Source of the DNA: Actinomycetota bacterium
GTDB lineage: Bacteria > Actinomycetota > Actinomycetes > Mycobacteriales > Micromonosporaceae
NCBI GenBank assembly: GCA_005885555.1
Contig: VAWN01000097.1
Span: forward strand, 1 to 41,965
Direction of reading: 5' to 3'
DNA: 41,965 bases
Shown: positions 33,906-41,883 of the stretch, piece after piece
How the letters are laid out: every line of letters starts with the position of its first letter
Position numbering within the stretch: the first letter of the stretch is position 1
The notes under the pieces: generated by a model
Seen by the model: the letters and a program-made list of their open reading frames with translations, nothing else
Told to the model about the DNA's origin: nothing
Databases searched by the model: none
Made by a program: the position numbers and the translations under genes

Positions 33906-35431
33906 CCGTCCAGCCGACCGGCATCGACGCCGCCGACGTGCCCGCCGTCGCCCGGGGTGGTGCCCGGGTCGAGCTTGCACCGTCCACAGTGGACGCTCTG
34001 CTACGGAGCCGGTCCATCGTGGACCGGATCGAGCACGAGGGCCGGCCGGTGTACGGCGTGTCCACCGGGTTCGGCGCGCTCGCCGGTACCTTCATCGCGC
34101 CGGAGCGCCGGACCGAACTGCAGCACGCGCTGATCCGCTCGCACGCGGCCGGGATCGGTGCGCCGATGCCGCGCGAGGTGGTACGGGCGATGATCCTGCT
34201 GCGGGTGCGGTCGCTGGCGCTCGGCCATTCCGGGGTACGGCCGCTCGTCGCCCAGGCACTGGTGGATCTGCTCAACCACGACATCACCCCGTGGGTACCC
34301 GAGCACGGCTCGCTCGGCGCCTCCGGTGACCTGGCCCCGCTGGCCCACTGCGCGCTGGTACTCATGGGCGAGGGCTGGGTACTGGCCAAGGACGGCGCCC
34401 GGATCCCGGCCGCGGAGGCGTTGCACTCCGCCGGACTGCACCCGATCACGCTGGCGAGCAAGGAAGGGCTCGCGCTCATCAACGGTACCGACGGCATGCT
34501 CGGCATGCTGCTGCTCGCCATCGCCGACGCGGGCCACCTGTTCACCATGGCCGACGTGACCGCGGCGCTGGCGATCGAGGCGATGCTCGGCAGCGACCGG
34601 CCGTTCCGTCCGGAACTGCACGCGATCCGGCCGCACCCCGGCCAGGCCACGTCGGCGGCGAACATCCACCGGCTGCTGCAACGATCGGCCATCATGGACA
34701 GCCACCGCGACGACATGACCCACGCGGTGCAGGACGCGTACTCGATGCGGTGCGCCCCGCAGGTCGCCGGCGCGGCCCGGGACACGCTGGAGTTCGCCAC
34801 CACCGTCGCCGGCCGGGAACTGGTGTCCATTGTGGACAATCCGGTGGTACTGCCGGACGGGCGGGTGGAGTCGACCGGCAACTTCCACGGCGCGCCGCTC
34901 GGCTTCGCCGCGGACTTCCTCGCCATCGCCGCGGCGGAGGTCGGCGCGATCGCCGAGCGCCGGGTCGACCGGCTGCTCGACGTGCACCGGTCCCGCGACC
35001 TGCCGCCGTTCCTCACGCCCGACCCGGGCGTGAACTCCGGCCTGATGATCGCGCAGTACACCGCCGCCGGGATCGTCGCGGAGAACCGGCGGCTGGCCGG
35101 CCCGGCGAGCGTGGACTCGGTACCCACCAGCGGCATGCAGGAGGACCACGTGTCGATGGGCTGGGCGGCCGCCGGCAAGCTGCGCACGGTCCTGGACAAC
35201 CTCACCAGCCTGCTCGCGGTGGAACTGCTCGCCGCGGTCCGCGGGCTGCAACTGCGCGCGCCGCTGGCACCGTCGCCGGCCGGTGCCGTCGCGATGACCG
35301 CCGCCGGTGCCCTCCTCGGCGAGCCGGGGCCGGACATCTTCCTCGCGCCGGCCCTCGACGCCGCGCGCGGACTGGTCGCCGGCCCCGCACTGCGCGCCGA
35401 GATCGAAGCGCGCGTCGGCCCGCTCGCTTAA
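33893..35431 (+). CDS. hutH: Histidine ammonia-lyase
   Basis: First step of histidine use: histidine to urocanate and ammonia. 512 residues, the normal length. The MIO prosthetic group forms from A143-S144-G145 in [14 protein letters not shown]. Other conserved blocks are [41 protein letters not shown] and IVDNPVV. ATG 33893 with GGAG upstream starts inside hutI (13-nt overlap). The TAA stop overlaps the stop of convergent rdgB (TTAA). HutH is last in the operon, although it performs the first step. Confidence 0.97.
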   Translation: MHTVTVQPTGIDAADVPAVARGGARVELAPSTVDALLRSRSIVDRIEHEGRPVYGVSTGFGALAGTFIAPERRTELQHALIRSHAAGIGAPMPREVVRAMILLRVRSLALGHSGVRPLVAQALVDLLNHDITPWVPEHGSLGASGDLAPLAHCALVLMGEGWVLAKDGARIPAAEALHSAGLHPITLASKEGLALINGTDGMLGMLLLAIADAGHLFTMADVTAALAIEAMLGSDRPFRPELHAIRPHPGQATSAANIHRLLQRSAIMDSHRDDMTHAVQDAYSMRCAPQVAGAARDTLEFATTVAGRELVSIVDNPVVLPDGRVESTGNFHGAPLGFAADFLAIAAAEVGAIAERRVDRLLDVHRSRDLPPFLTPDPGVNSGLMIAQYTAAGIVAENRRLAGPASVDSVPTSGMQEDHVSMGWAAAGKLRTVLDNLTSLLAVELLAAVRGLQLRAPLAPSPAGAVAMTAAGALLGEPGPDIFLAPALDAARGLVAGPALRAEIEARVGPLA

Positions 35432-36015
35432 ACGGATACGGTGGTCATCAGCGACGCCAGTGCCCGGAAAGCCTTGCCCCGGTGGCTGATCGCGTCCTTC
35501 TCGGCGGGCGACAGCTCGGCGTTCGTGCGCGTCTGCCCGGCCGCCACGAAGATCGGGTCGTACCCGAACCCGCCGCTGCCCCGCGGTGCCCGGACCAGCC
35601 GCCCGCGCATCTCGCCCTCGACCGTCCACTCGCGACCGTCCGGTAGCACGAGCGCGGCCGCGGCCACGAAAGCCGCCCCGCGCAACGGATCCGGCACGTC
35701 GACCACCTGCGCGAGCACCAGTTCCAGGTTGGCCTTGTCGTCGCCGTGCCGGCCGGACCAGCGGGCGGAGAACACGCCCGGCATGCCGTTCAACGCATCG
35801 ACGGTGAGCCCGGAGTCGTCGGCGACCGTCGGCAGCCCGGTGGCGGCCACCCCGGCCCGCGCCTTGATGAGCGCGTTCTCCGGAAAGGTCAGCCCGGTCT
35901 CGGGTACCTCGGCGTACGGCGGCACGTCGTCCAGCCCCACGAGGGACACGCCGGACAGGATCCGCTGCAGTTCGACCAGCTTCTTCGGGTTGCGGGTCGC
36001 GAGAAGAACTCTCAT
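35428..36015 (-). CDS. rdgB: dITP/XTP pyrophosphatase (RdgB/HAM1)
   Basis: Removes non-canonical purine nucleoside triphosphates (XTP, dITP/ITP) from the nucleotide pool. 195 residues. [65 protein letters not shown] and [10 protein letters not shown] are all family signatures. The ATG overlaps the rph stop by 4 nt, the conserved rph-rdgB pairing of actinobacteria. Confidence 0.97.
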   Translation of the reverse strand: MRVLLATRNPKKLVELQRILSGVSLVGLDDVPPYAEVPETGLTFPENALIKARAGVAATGLPTVADDSGLTVDALNGMPGVFSARWSGRHGDDKANLELVLAQVVDVPDPLRGAAFVAAAALVLPDGREWTVEGEMRGRLVRAPRGSGGFGYDPIFVAAGQTRTNAELSPAEKDAISHRGKAFRALASLMTTVSV

Positions 36016-36740
36016 GCCCGCAGCGCCGCCTGCTGCGCCACGGCGAGCTGCGCGCACCCGGCCGCGCCGAGGTCCACCAGCGTGTCCAGCTCGCGCCGGT
36101 GGAACACCGCCTGCTCGCCGGTGCCCTGCACCTCGACGAAGTCACCGGTACCAGTGCACACGATGTTCATGTCGACATCGGCGACGACGTCCTCCTCGTA
36201 GCACAGGTCGAGCCGCGGTTCGCCGCCGATGATGCCGACGCTGACGGCGGACACCGAGCGGTGCAGCGCCTCGCCCGGCTTACCGCGCAACGCGTGCTGT
36301 GCGGCGAGCCACGCCACCGCGTCGGCGAGCGCGACGTAGGCACCGGTGACGGCGGCCGTGCGGGTACCCCCGTCGGCCTGCAGCACGTCGCAGTCGAGCA
36401 CGATCGAGTTCTCGCCGAGCGCGGCCAGATCCAGGCAGGCGCGCAGGCTGCGGCCGATCAGCCGGGAGATCTCGTGCGTCCGGCCGCCGATGCGACCCTT
36501 CACGCTCTCGCGGTCGGAACGCGTCGTCGTCGCGCGCGGCAGCATCGCGTACTCCGCGGTCACCCAGCCCAGCCCGGAACCCTTACGCCAGCGGGGTACC
36601 CCCTCGGTGACGCTCGCGGTGCACAGCACCCGGGTCTGCCCGAACTCCACGAGCACCGACCCTTCCGGGTGCATGCTCCAGTCGCGGGTCAGCGTGACCG
36701 GTCGAAGTTCGTCGGATGCGCGTCCATCAGGTCGGGCCAT
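36012..36740 (-). CDS. rph: Ribonuclease PH
   Basis: Phosphorolytic 3'-5' exoribonuclease trimming tRNA precursors. 242 residues. Signatures are [98 protein letters not shown] and [17 protein letters not shown]. It overlaps the end of the SGNH gene by 14 nt, but TAGGCT (36752-36747) ends 6 nt before the ATG, so it probably also has its own leaderless transcript. Confidence 0.97.
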   Translation of the reverse strand: MARPDGRASDELRPVTLTRDWSMHPEGSVLVEFGQTRVLCTASVTEGVPRWRKGSGLGWVTAEYAMLPRATTTRSDRESVKGRIGGRTHEISRLIGRSLRACLDLAALGENSIVLDCDVLQADGGTRTAAVTGAYVALADAVAWLAAQHALRGKPGEALHRSVSAVSVGIIGGEPRLDLCYEEDVVADVDMNIVCTGTGDFVEVQGTGEQAVFHRRELDTLVDLGAAGCAQLAVAQQAALRA

Positions 36741-37317
36741 GGCCCAAGCCTAGCGGCTCGGGTTGCGGCCCAAGCCGAGCGGGACCGGTCAACGCGCGCA
36801 GCGCGGCGGCAGTCTCCCGAGCCGCGGCCTCGTCGAGGCGGTACCCTGTGCCGCGCAGTCCGTACCACCACTCCGCCGCCGCCATCGCCACCAGGTACGG
36901 CACCAGGTCGGTCGACCGGTCCACCACCCATCGGGTACCCTTCGTCGCCAGCCAGCCCAGCTTCGCCCGCCGGGTCGGCGGCAGCCCGTCCGGCTCCAGC
37001 CCCGGGCCGGGTACCCCGAGCAGCGCGGCGTACGAGTGCGCCACCAGCCGGTGCCCGCGCTCGCTCGGGTGCAGCCGGTCGACACTCCACATGCGACGGT
37101 CGTAGGTCTGCGGATGCCCGGCCGCGTCAAAGTGCACGCTGCCGTAGCGCGCCGCCACCGCGTCCGCGACCGCGTTCACCGCACGGATCCGCCGGCTCAG
37201 CGGCCGCGCCAGCGCACCGGGCAGCCCGAAAAGCGCGGCCCCGCCCCGCCAGCCGCCGTCGGGCATCGGGTCGCCCATCCCCAAGGTGATGGAATCCCCG
37301 AGCGCCACCAAACTCAT
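36727..37317 (-). CDS. SGNH/GDSL hydrolase with internal deletion, probably inactive
   Basis: 196 residues, against about 260-290 in relatives. Block I ([15 protein letters not shown], catalytic Ser) is followed after GWRGGAALF directly by a segment ([20 protein letters not shown]) that in relatives lies well after blocks II and III. Block V ([13 protein letters not shown], catalytic Asp and His) is intact. The Gly and Asn of the oxyanion hole (block III GxND) are therefore absent. The reading frame is kept, so a protein may be made. ATG 37317 overlaps the upstream glycosyltransferase stop by 4 nt. Confidence 0.75.
   Translation of the reverse strand: MSLVALGDSITLGMGDPMPDGGWRGGAALFGLPGALARPLSRRIRAVNAVADAVAARYGSVHFDAAGHPQTYDRRMWSVDRLHPSERGHRLVAHSYAALLGVPGPGLEPDGLPPTRRAKLGWLATKGTRWVVDRSTDLVPYLVAMAAAEWWYGLRGTGYRLDEAAARETAAALRALTGPARLGPQPEPLGLGHGPT
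36747..36752 (-). promoter_or_regulatory. -10 box of rph inside the SGNH gene
   Basis: TAGGCT on the minus strand (36752 to 36747) ends 6 nt before the rph ATG. The same hexamer precedes orn and murI at 7 nt. Confidence 0.45.
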
Positions 37318-38432
37318 CGCAGCACCGGCTCGTTCACCGCGTGGGCCGCCAGGAACCCGCGCACCGCGGCGGGCCAGCCGAACTCCTCGGCCCGCCGGCG
37401 CGCCGCCGCCCGCCGCGCGACCGCGGGCCGGTCCAGCACCGCCGCCACGCCGGCCGCGAAGTCCTCACCGCACACCGCCACACCGGCCTCGCCGACCACT
37501 TCCGGCAACGCGCTGCTCCCGCTCACCACCACGGGGGTACCGCATGCCAGCGCTTCCAGAGCCGCCAGCCCGAAGGTCTCCACCGGCCCCGGCGCGAGCA
37601 CCACATCGGCGCTCGCGAGCAGTGCCGCCAACGCCACCCGGTCGTGCACGAACCCGGTGAACACCACCGGCAGCCCTTCCGCGCGCCGGGCCAACCGCTT
37701 GCGCAGCGGCCCGTCCCCGGCGACCACCAGCACGGCCGGTACCCCACGGGAACGCAACTGCGCCACCGCCTCGATCGTGCGCTCCGGCTTCTTCTCCACC
37801 GACAACCGTCCACAGTGGACGATGAGCACTTCGTCCGGTGCCGCGAACCGGTCGCGCAGCGACACCGAACGCCGGTCCGACGAGAACAGGTCGAGGTCGA
37901 CCCCGAGCGGTACCCGCAGCACGTTCGCCACGCCGAGCCGCTCGAACTCGGCCGCCGCCCAGTCGGTGGTGCACACCACCCGGCCGTAGTGCCTGGCGGT
38001 GCGCGAGTTCAGCACGTCGGCCAGTGCCGCCGCCGGACCGGACAGCACCCGCCCGGCCAGCCCCAGCAACCCGGCCACGCTCTCGTGCGACACCATCACC
38101 GCCGGTACCCCGTGCCGCCGCGCCCACGCACCGGTCCAGCGCAGCGTCGTGCGGTCGGAGACTTCGAGCCGGTCCGGCGTAAGGCTGGTCAGCAACGTGG
38201 TCAGTCGCGGCCGGTTGACCAGCACGCGGTACCCGCCGCAGAACGGCATCACCGGGCCGGGCAAGGTGATGACCCGGCCCTGCTCGGTGTGTTCGTCCAC
38301 ATAGGACGGTCCGGGCACGATCAGCACCGGCTCGTGCCCGGCGGCACGGTACCCCTCGCCGAGCGCCCGCATCGCGGTCCGCAGGCCGCCCGACCGCGGT
38401 GCCACGAAGTTGGCCAGGCGCACGATTCTCAC
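37314..38432 (-). CDS. GT4-family glycosyltransferase
   Basis: 372 residues, GT-B fold. N-terminal domain: VRIVRLANFVAPRSGGLRTAMRALGEGY, with VMVSHES in the middle. C-terminal donor domain: VLIVHCGRLSVEKKPERTIEAV, VVAGDGPLRKRL, FTGFVHDR and the E-x7-E motif region ETFGLAALEALACGTPVVVSG. GTG 38432 overlaps the stop of the MgtA-like gene (GTGA), and the first residues fit the family; the longer frame to 38513 is only overlap. Donor and acceptor are unknown. Pairing with an MgtA-like enzyme suggests consecutive sugar additions to one glycolipid. Confidence 0.88.
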   Translation of the reverse strand: MRIVRLANFVAPRSGGLRTAMRALGEGYRAAGHEPVLIVPGPSYVDEHTEQGRVITLPGPVMPFCGGYRVLVNRPRLTTLLTSLTPDRLEVSDRTTLRWTGAWARRHGVPAVMVSHESVAGLLGLAGRVLSGPAAALADVLNSRTARHYGRVVCTTDWAAAEFERLGVANVLRVPLGVDLDLFSSDRRSVSLRDRFAAPDEVLIVHCGRLSVEKKPERTIEAVAQLRSRGVPAVLVVAGDGPLRKRLARRAEGLPVVFTGFVHDRVALAALLASADVVLAPGPVETFGLAALEALACGTPVVVSGSSALPEVVGEAGVAVCGEDFAAGVAAVLDRPAVARRAAARRRAEEFGWPAAVRGFLAAHAVNEPVLR

Positions 38433-39571
38433 GCGACCGCCATCCGGGGTGCCGAGACGCCACCGAGTACCGCCTCGTAGTGCTCGATGAGCTGGTCGCC
38501 GACCGCGCGCCAACTACGGCCCAGCACCATCGCCCGGCCCGCGGCACCGAACCCACGGCGCAGCAACGGATCGGCCACCAGAGTCGCCACGGCATCGGCG
38601 AGCGCGGCGGACGACAGCGGCGGCACCAGGTACCCGGTCCGCCCGTCCTCGACCAGGTCCAGCGGCCCGCCCGACGCCGGGGCGACCACCGGCAGCCCGC
38701 TGGCGGCCGCCTCCTGGAGCGTCTGCCCGAACGTCTCGTACGGTCCACTATGGACGAACACGTCCAGGCTCGCGTACAGCCGGGCGAGCTGCGCGCCCTG
38801 CCGGGGACCGAGGAACACCGCACCGGGCAACGCTTTGCGCAGTACCCCCTCGGCCGGCCCGCCACCGACGACCAGCAGCCGCACCCCGGGGATCGCGCTG
38901 ATCGGGGCCAGCAGGTCCACCCGCTTCTCCGCGGCGAGCCGACCGACGTAACCGACGAGAACCTCGCCGTCCGGGGCGAGCGCGCGGCGTACCGCGGCGC
39001 TGCGGTGCCGCGGGTCGAACCGCACGGTGTCCACGCCCCGCCGCCACAGCCAGACCCGCTCGATGCCGTGCGCGTGCAGCGCGGTCGCGGACGCCGTCGA
39101 CGGTGCCAGGGTACGGTCGGCGGCGTTGTGGATGCCGCGCAGCCACCGCCAGGCCGCCGCCTCGCCGATGCCGCGCATCCGGTACGCCGCCGCGTACGCC
39201 GGGATGTCCGTCTGGTAAACGGCAAGGTGCGGCAGGCAAAGCCGTTGCGCCACCGCACTTGCGCGGGCACCGAGGAAGAACGGGCTCGCCAGGTGCACCA
39301 CCTCGGTACCGTGTTCCAGCAGTGCCTCGGCGATGCGCCGGCTGGGCAGCCCGAGCCGGAACGTCGGGTACCCGGGCATCGGCACCGACGGCACCCGCAC
39401 CACCGGATACGGCAGCAGCCCCGCCACCCGTGCCGTGCCGGACGCCGGCTCCGGCGCGATCACCAGCACCTGGTGTCCCCGGTCGACCAGGTGCTCGGCG
39501 ACCCGGACGACCGAGTGCGCGACCCCGTTGATGTCGGGTGGGAACGACTCGGAAACGATCGTGACCCGCAT
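38429..39571 (-). CDS. GDP-mannose-dependent alpha-mannosyltransferase, MgtA-like (GT4)
   Basis: 380 residues. The start MRVTIVSESFPPDINGVAHSVVRVAEHL and the segments VRVPSVPMPGYPTFRLGLPS, HLASPFFLGARA, YQTDIPAYAAAYRMRG and VWLWRRGVDTVRFDP resemble mycobacterial and corynebacterial MgtA (Rv0557), which mannosylates a glucuronosyl-diacylglycerol on the cytoplasmic face. The donor domain has YVGRLAAEKRVDLL and PYETFGQTLQEAAASGLPVVAP. It is first in a chain of overlapping genes (MgtA-like, GT4, SGNH, rph, rdgB). A leader of about 67 nt separates it from the metallo-hydrolase stop. Confidence 0.85.
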   Translation of the reverse strand: MRVTIVSESFPPDINGVAHSVVRVAEHLVDRGHQVLVIAPEPASGTARVAGLLPYPVVRVPSVPMPGYPTFRLGLPSRRIAEALLEHGTEVVHLASPFFLGARASAVAQRLCLPHLAVYQTDIPAYAAAYRMRGIGEAAAWRWLRGIHNAADRTLAPSTASATALHAHGIERVWLWRRGVDTVRFDPRHRSAAVRRALAPDGEVLVGYVGRLAAEKRVDLLAPISAIPGVRLLVVGGGPAEGVLRKALPGAVFLGPRQGAQLARLYASLDVFVHSGPYETFGQTLQEAAASGLPVVAPASGGPLDLVEDGRTGYLVPPLSSAALADAVATLVADPLLRRGFGAAGRAMVLGRSWRAVGDQLIEHYEAVLGGVSAPRMAVA

Positions 39572-39638
39572 GGCAACACCGTGCGGCGCCCGGCGGTGCG
39601 GCAGGCCACATCGACCTGACGCGTTGGCGAAGAATGCG

Positions 39639-40388
39639 TTATATCTCGTACGTGTCGCCGGGCCGGACCAGCGTGACCGGTCCCGGGAAGCCCGCCGACG
39701 CGGCCTGGTAGGTGGCCCGCGGGTCGCCCCAGGCGGTCACCAGGTGGGTCAGCAGGAGCCGGCCGGCGTCGGCCTTGGCCGCGAGCTCACCGGCCTCCCG
39801 GCCGGTCAGGTGGATGCCCGGCGGGTTGTCCGCGTCCTCGCTCCACGCCGCCTCGCAGAGGAACAGGTCGGCCCGCTGGGCGAGCCGGACGACGGCGTCG
39901 CAGGGTGCGGTGTCGCCCGAGTAGGCCAGCGACCGGCCGTCGTGGTCGACCCGTACCCCGAACGTCTCCACCGGGTGGTTGACCCGCTCCACGGCGACCG
40001 TGAACGGGCCGATGCAGACGGTGCCGGGGGTGAGCGTGTGGAAGGTGTACACGTCGGACAGCGGCCCCTCGTCGGGGCTGCCGTACGCGGCGGCGAGCCG
40101 CTCCTGTACCCCGGCCGGCCCGTACACCGGCAGCCGCGGGAACGGCGCGTCCGGCGCGTACCGGCGGACCACCACGTAGGAGCACGCGTCCAGTATGTGG
40201 TCGCAGTGCAGATGCGACAGCAGGATCGCGTTGACGCTGTACAGGTCGGCATAACGCTGCAACGCCGACAGCGAACCGGTGCCGAAGTCCAGCAGCAGCC
40301 CGAAGCCCTCGGCCTCGACGAGGTACGCCGAGCAGGCGGAGTCCGCCGACGGAAAGCTCCCCGCACAGCCAAGTACAGTCAACTTCAT
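39639..40388 (-). CDS. Metallo-beta-lactamase-fold hydrolase, Rv1339-like cyclic nucleotide phosphodiesterase
   Basis: 249 residues. MKLTVLGCAGSFPSADSACSAYLVE, the metal motif SHLHCDH, VNHPVETFGVRV, YSGDTAPCDAVVRLAQRADLFLCEA and LTHLVTAWGDP define the RNase Z-like branch. The order murI, this gene, rph and rdgB matches mycobacterial Rv1338-Rv1341. Rv1339 is reported as an atypical cAMP phosphodiesterase, so cAMP turnover is the best guess. Here three or so genes are inserted between it and rph. The ATG lies in a potential hairpin (40386-40420), with GGAGCGG upstream as Shine-Dalgarno. Confidence 0.85.
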   Translation of the reverse strand: MKLTVLGCAGSFPSADSACSAYLVEAEGFGLLLDFGTGSLSALQRYADLYSVNAILLSHLHCDHILDACSYVVVRRYAPDAPFPRLPVYGPAGVQERLAAAYGSPDEGPLSDVYTFHTLTPGTVCIGPFTVAVERVNHPVETFGVRVDHDGRSLAYSGDTAPCDAVVRLAQRADLFLCEAAWSEDADNPPGIHLTGREAGELAAKADAGRLLLTHLVTAWGDPRATYQAASAGFPGPVTLVRPGDTYEI

Positions 40389-40420
40389 GCGCCCGCTCCG
40401 CTGCGCTCCGCGGACGCATG
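40386..40420 (-). promoter_or_regulatory. Leader hairpin enclosing the start codon of the metallo-hydrolase gene
   Basis: CATGCGCCCG (40386-40395) and CGGACGCATG (40411-40420) pair with one mismatch. In the minus-strand mRNA the right arm of the stem contains the AUG and abuts the GGAGCGG site, so folding would mask the start. The rest of the 76-bp spacer to murI holds only GCTCGCTGACGCTCGC-type simple repeats. Confidence 0.35.
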
Positions 40421-40464
40421 AGGCACGACACCACCGAGCCCATGATTCGCTCGCTGACGCTCGC

Positions 40465-41274
40465 TCATGCGCCCGCCCGGGTCAGGACTCCGGCCGAGGC
40501 GGCCGCCTCGGGGCCGAGGAACCGGTATGCCAGCCGCCCGAACACCGCCGGGTCACCGGTGGCCAGAAACCGGTGTGCGGGGGCAGGCGCGTCGTCCGGG
40601 CGGAACAGATCACGCTCATTCAGTACCCGGTACACGTCCTTCGCAGTCTCGTCCGCGCTGGAAACCAAGGTGACATTGTCCCCCATCACCAGGCCGATGA
40701 CGCCGGCCAGCAACGGATAGTGGGTGCAGCCGAGCACCAGGGTATCCACCGAGGCGCGCTGCAACGGTTCCAGGTACCCGCTGGCAAGGCCCAGCAGCGC
40801 CCGGCCCGAGGTGATCCCGCGCTCGACGAAGTCGACGAACTGCGGGCAGGCGACCGCGTGGACGGTGACCTGAGGCGCGGCGGCGAACGCATCGGTGTAC
40901 GCCCCGCTGGTGACCGTGGCCGCGGTGCCGATGACCCCGACGTGCCCGTTGCGGGTGGCGGCCACCGCCCGGCGGACGGCCGGGCGGATCACCTCCACCA
41001 CCGGGATCCGGTACCGTTCCCGGGCGTCGGACAGGCACGCGGCCGATGCGCTGTTGCACGCGATGACGAGCAGCTTCACTCCGGACTCGACGAGCTGGTC
41101 CATGCAGGCCAGCGCGTACCGGCGCACGTCGGCGATCGGCTTGGGCCCGTACGGCAGGTGCGCGGTGTCCCCGAGGTATGTCACCTGCTCGTGCGGGAGC
41201 TGGTCGAGGATGGCACGGGCTACCGTCAGGCCGCCGACTCCGGAGTCGAAGATGCCGATCGGCGCGTCCGTCAC
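40465..41274 (-). CDS. murI: Glutamate racemase
   Basis: Makes D-glutamate for peptidoglycan. 269 residues. The N-terminal signature [17 protein letters not shown] and both catalytic cysteines are present: VIACNSASA (first) and [11 protein letters not shown] (second). [13 protein letters not shown] is also conserved. The start is GTG 41274, with TAGGCT (41287-41282) 7 nt upstream and no Shine-Dalgarno, so it is probably leaderless. It is divergent from the small membrane protein gene. Confidence 0.97.
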   Translation of the reverse strand: MTDAPIGIFDSGVGGLTVARAILDQLPHEQVTYLGDTAHLPYGPKPIADVRRYALACMDQLVESGVKLLVIACNSASAACLSDARERYRIPVVEVIRPAVRRAVAATRNGHVGVIGTAATVTSGAYTDAFAAAPQVTVHAVACPQFVDFVERGITSGRALLGLASGYLEPLQRASVDTLVLGCTHYPLLAGVIGLVMGDNVTLVSSADETAKDVYRVLNERDLFRPDDAPAPAHRFLATGDPAVFGRLAYRFLGPEAAASAGVLTRAGA

Positions 41275-41281
41275 GGTGCGC

Positions 41282-41287
41282 AGCCTA
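41282..41287 (-). promoter_or_regulatory. -10 box of murI
   Basis: TAGGCT on the minus strand (41287 to 41282) ends 7 nt before GTG 41274. Confidence 0.45.
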
Positions 41288-41442
41288 CGCCGAGACGCAC
41301 CCCCTCCCGCACGCGTTCACCCACAGGTGTCGCTAACGTGACAGGGGAACGGCCGGCTTTTGCGGTATCAGGTTACACACAATGCAGTCGGCCGTTGCAC
41401 ACCCTGTCAGCGCAAACGCGAGAAATGGGTAGAGACGTGTCT

Positions 41443-41808
41443 ATGCAGGAGACCCAGCAACCCCAGGCCGGTGCCGACCCGGCCGGGCTGTCCTCGGTCA
41501 CCGGCGCGTTCCGCCGGCCCACCCTCACGCAGCGCGGGCCCAAGCTGCGCACGCTGGCCGCCCTGGCCGGCTGGGCGGCCGCCATCGGGGTGATCGGCCT
41601 GGCCGTCGGGATACGCGGCCTGATCCTCATCCTGGTCTCGACGACCCCCGGGTGGTACGAGCCGACGCTGATCGCCATGGGGCTGGTCGGCGTGGCACTG
41701 ACCGCGGCGGCGTTCCTCACCGTGCAGTACCGCTATGTACCGTGGGCGCTGCTCGGCCTCAGCTCGGCGGTACTGCTCTCGTCGATCATCGCGACCGGCA
41801 CCATCTAG
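41443..41808 (+). CDS. Small three-helix membrane protein, function unknown
   Basis: 121 residues from ATG 41443 (MQETQQPQAGADPAGL). A polar N terminus of about 45 residues is followed by helices at about 47-70 (WAAAIGVIGLAVGIRGLILILV), 78-97 and 101-118. No family is recognised beyond similarity to small actinobacterial membrane proteins. In-frame ATG 41425 and GTG 41437 are alternative starts; TAGAGA lies 7 nt before ATG 41443, hinting at a leaderless start there. A stem-loop follows the stop. Confidence 0.65.
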   Translation: MQETQQPQAGADPAGLSSVTGAFRRPTLTQRGPKLRTLAALAGWAAAIGVIGLAVGIRGLILILVSTTPGWYEPTLIAMGLVGVALTAAAFLTVQYRYVPWALLGLSSAVLLSSIIATGTI

Positions 41809-41812
41809 TCGA

Positions 41813-41829
41813 ACTCGCCGGAGGCGAGT
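41813..41829. terminator. Terminator-like hairpin after the small membrane protein
   Basis: ACTCGCC (41813-41819), loop GGA and GGCGAGT (41823-41829) form a perfect 7-bp stem beginning 5 nt after the TAG stop. Confidence 0.5.
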
Positions 41830-41847
41830 CCGCTTGATGGGATGGCA

Positions 41848-41877
41848 GTCCCGCATATCGGGAGCGGGACGTAGCGT
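41848..41877 (+). promoter_or_regulatory. Promoter region of the methyltransferase gene with inverted repeat
   Basis: TAGCGT (41872-41877) ends 6 nt before GTG 41884. Just upstream GTCCCGC (41848-41854) is inverted at 41864-41870 around a 9-nt loop, a position where a repressor could block the -10. Confidence 0.4.
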
Positions 41878-41883
41878 CGTTCC

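Noticed and set aside
36727-39571. Horizontal transfer of the glycosyltransferase block
   Set aside because: GC content, GGTACC density and the 13-bp motif (37808, 38743) are the same as in the surrounding core genes, so there is no sign of recent foreign origin.
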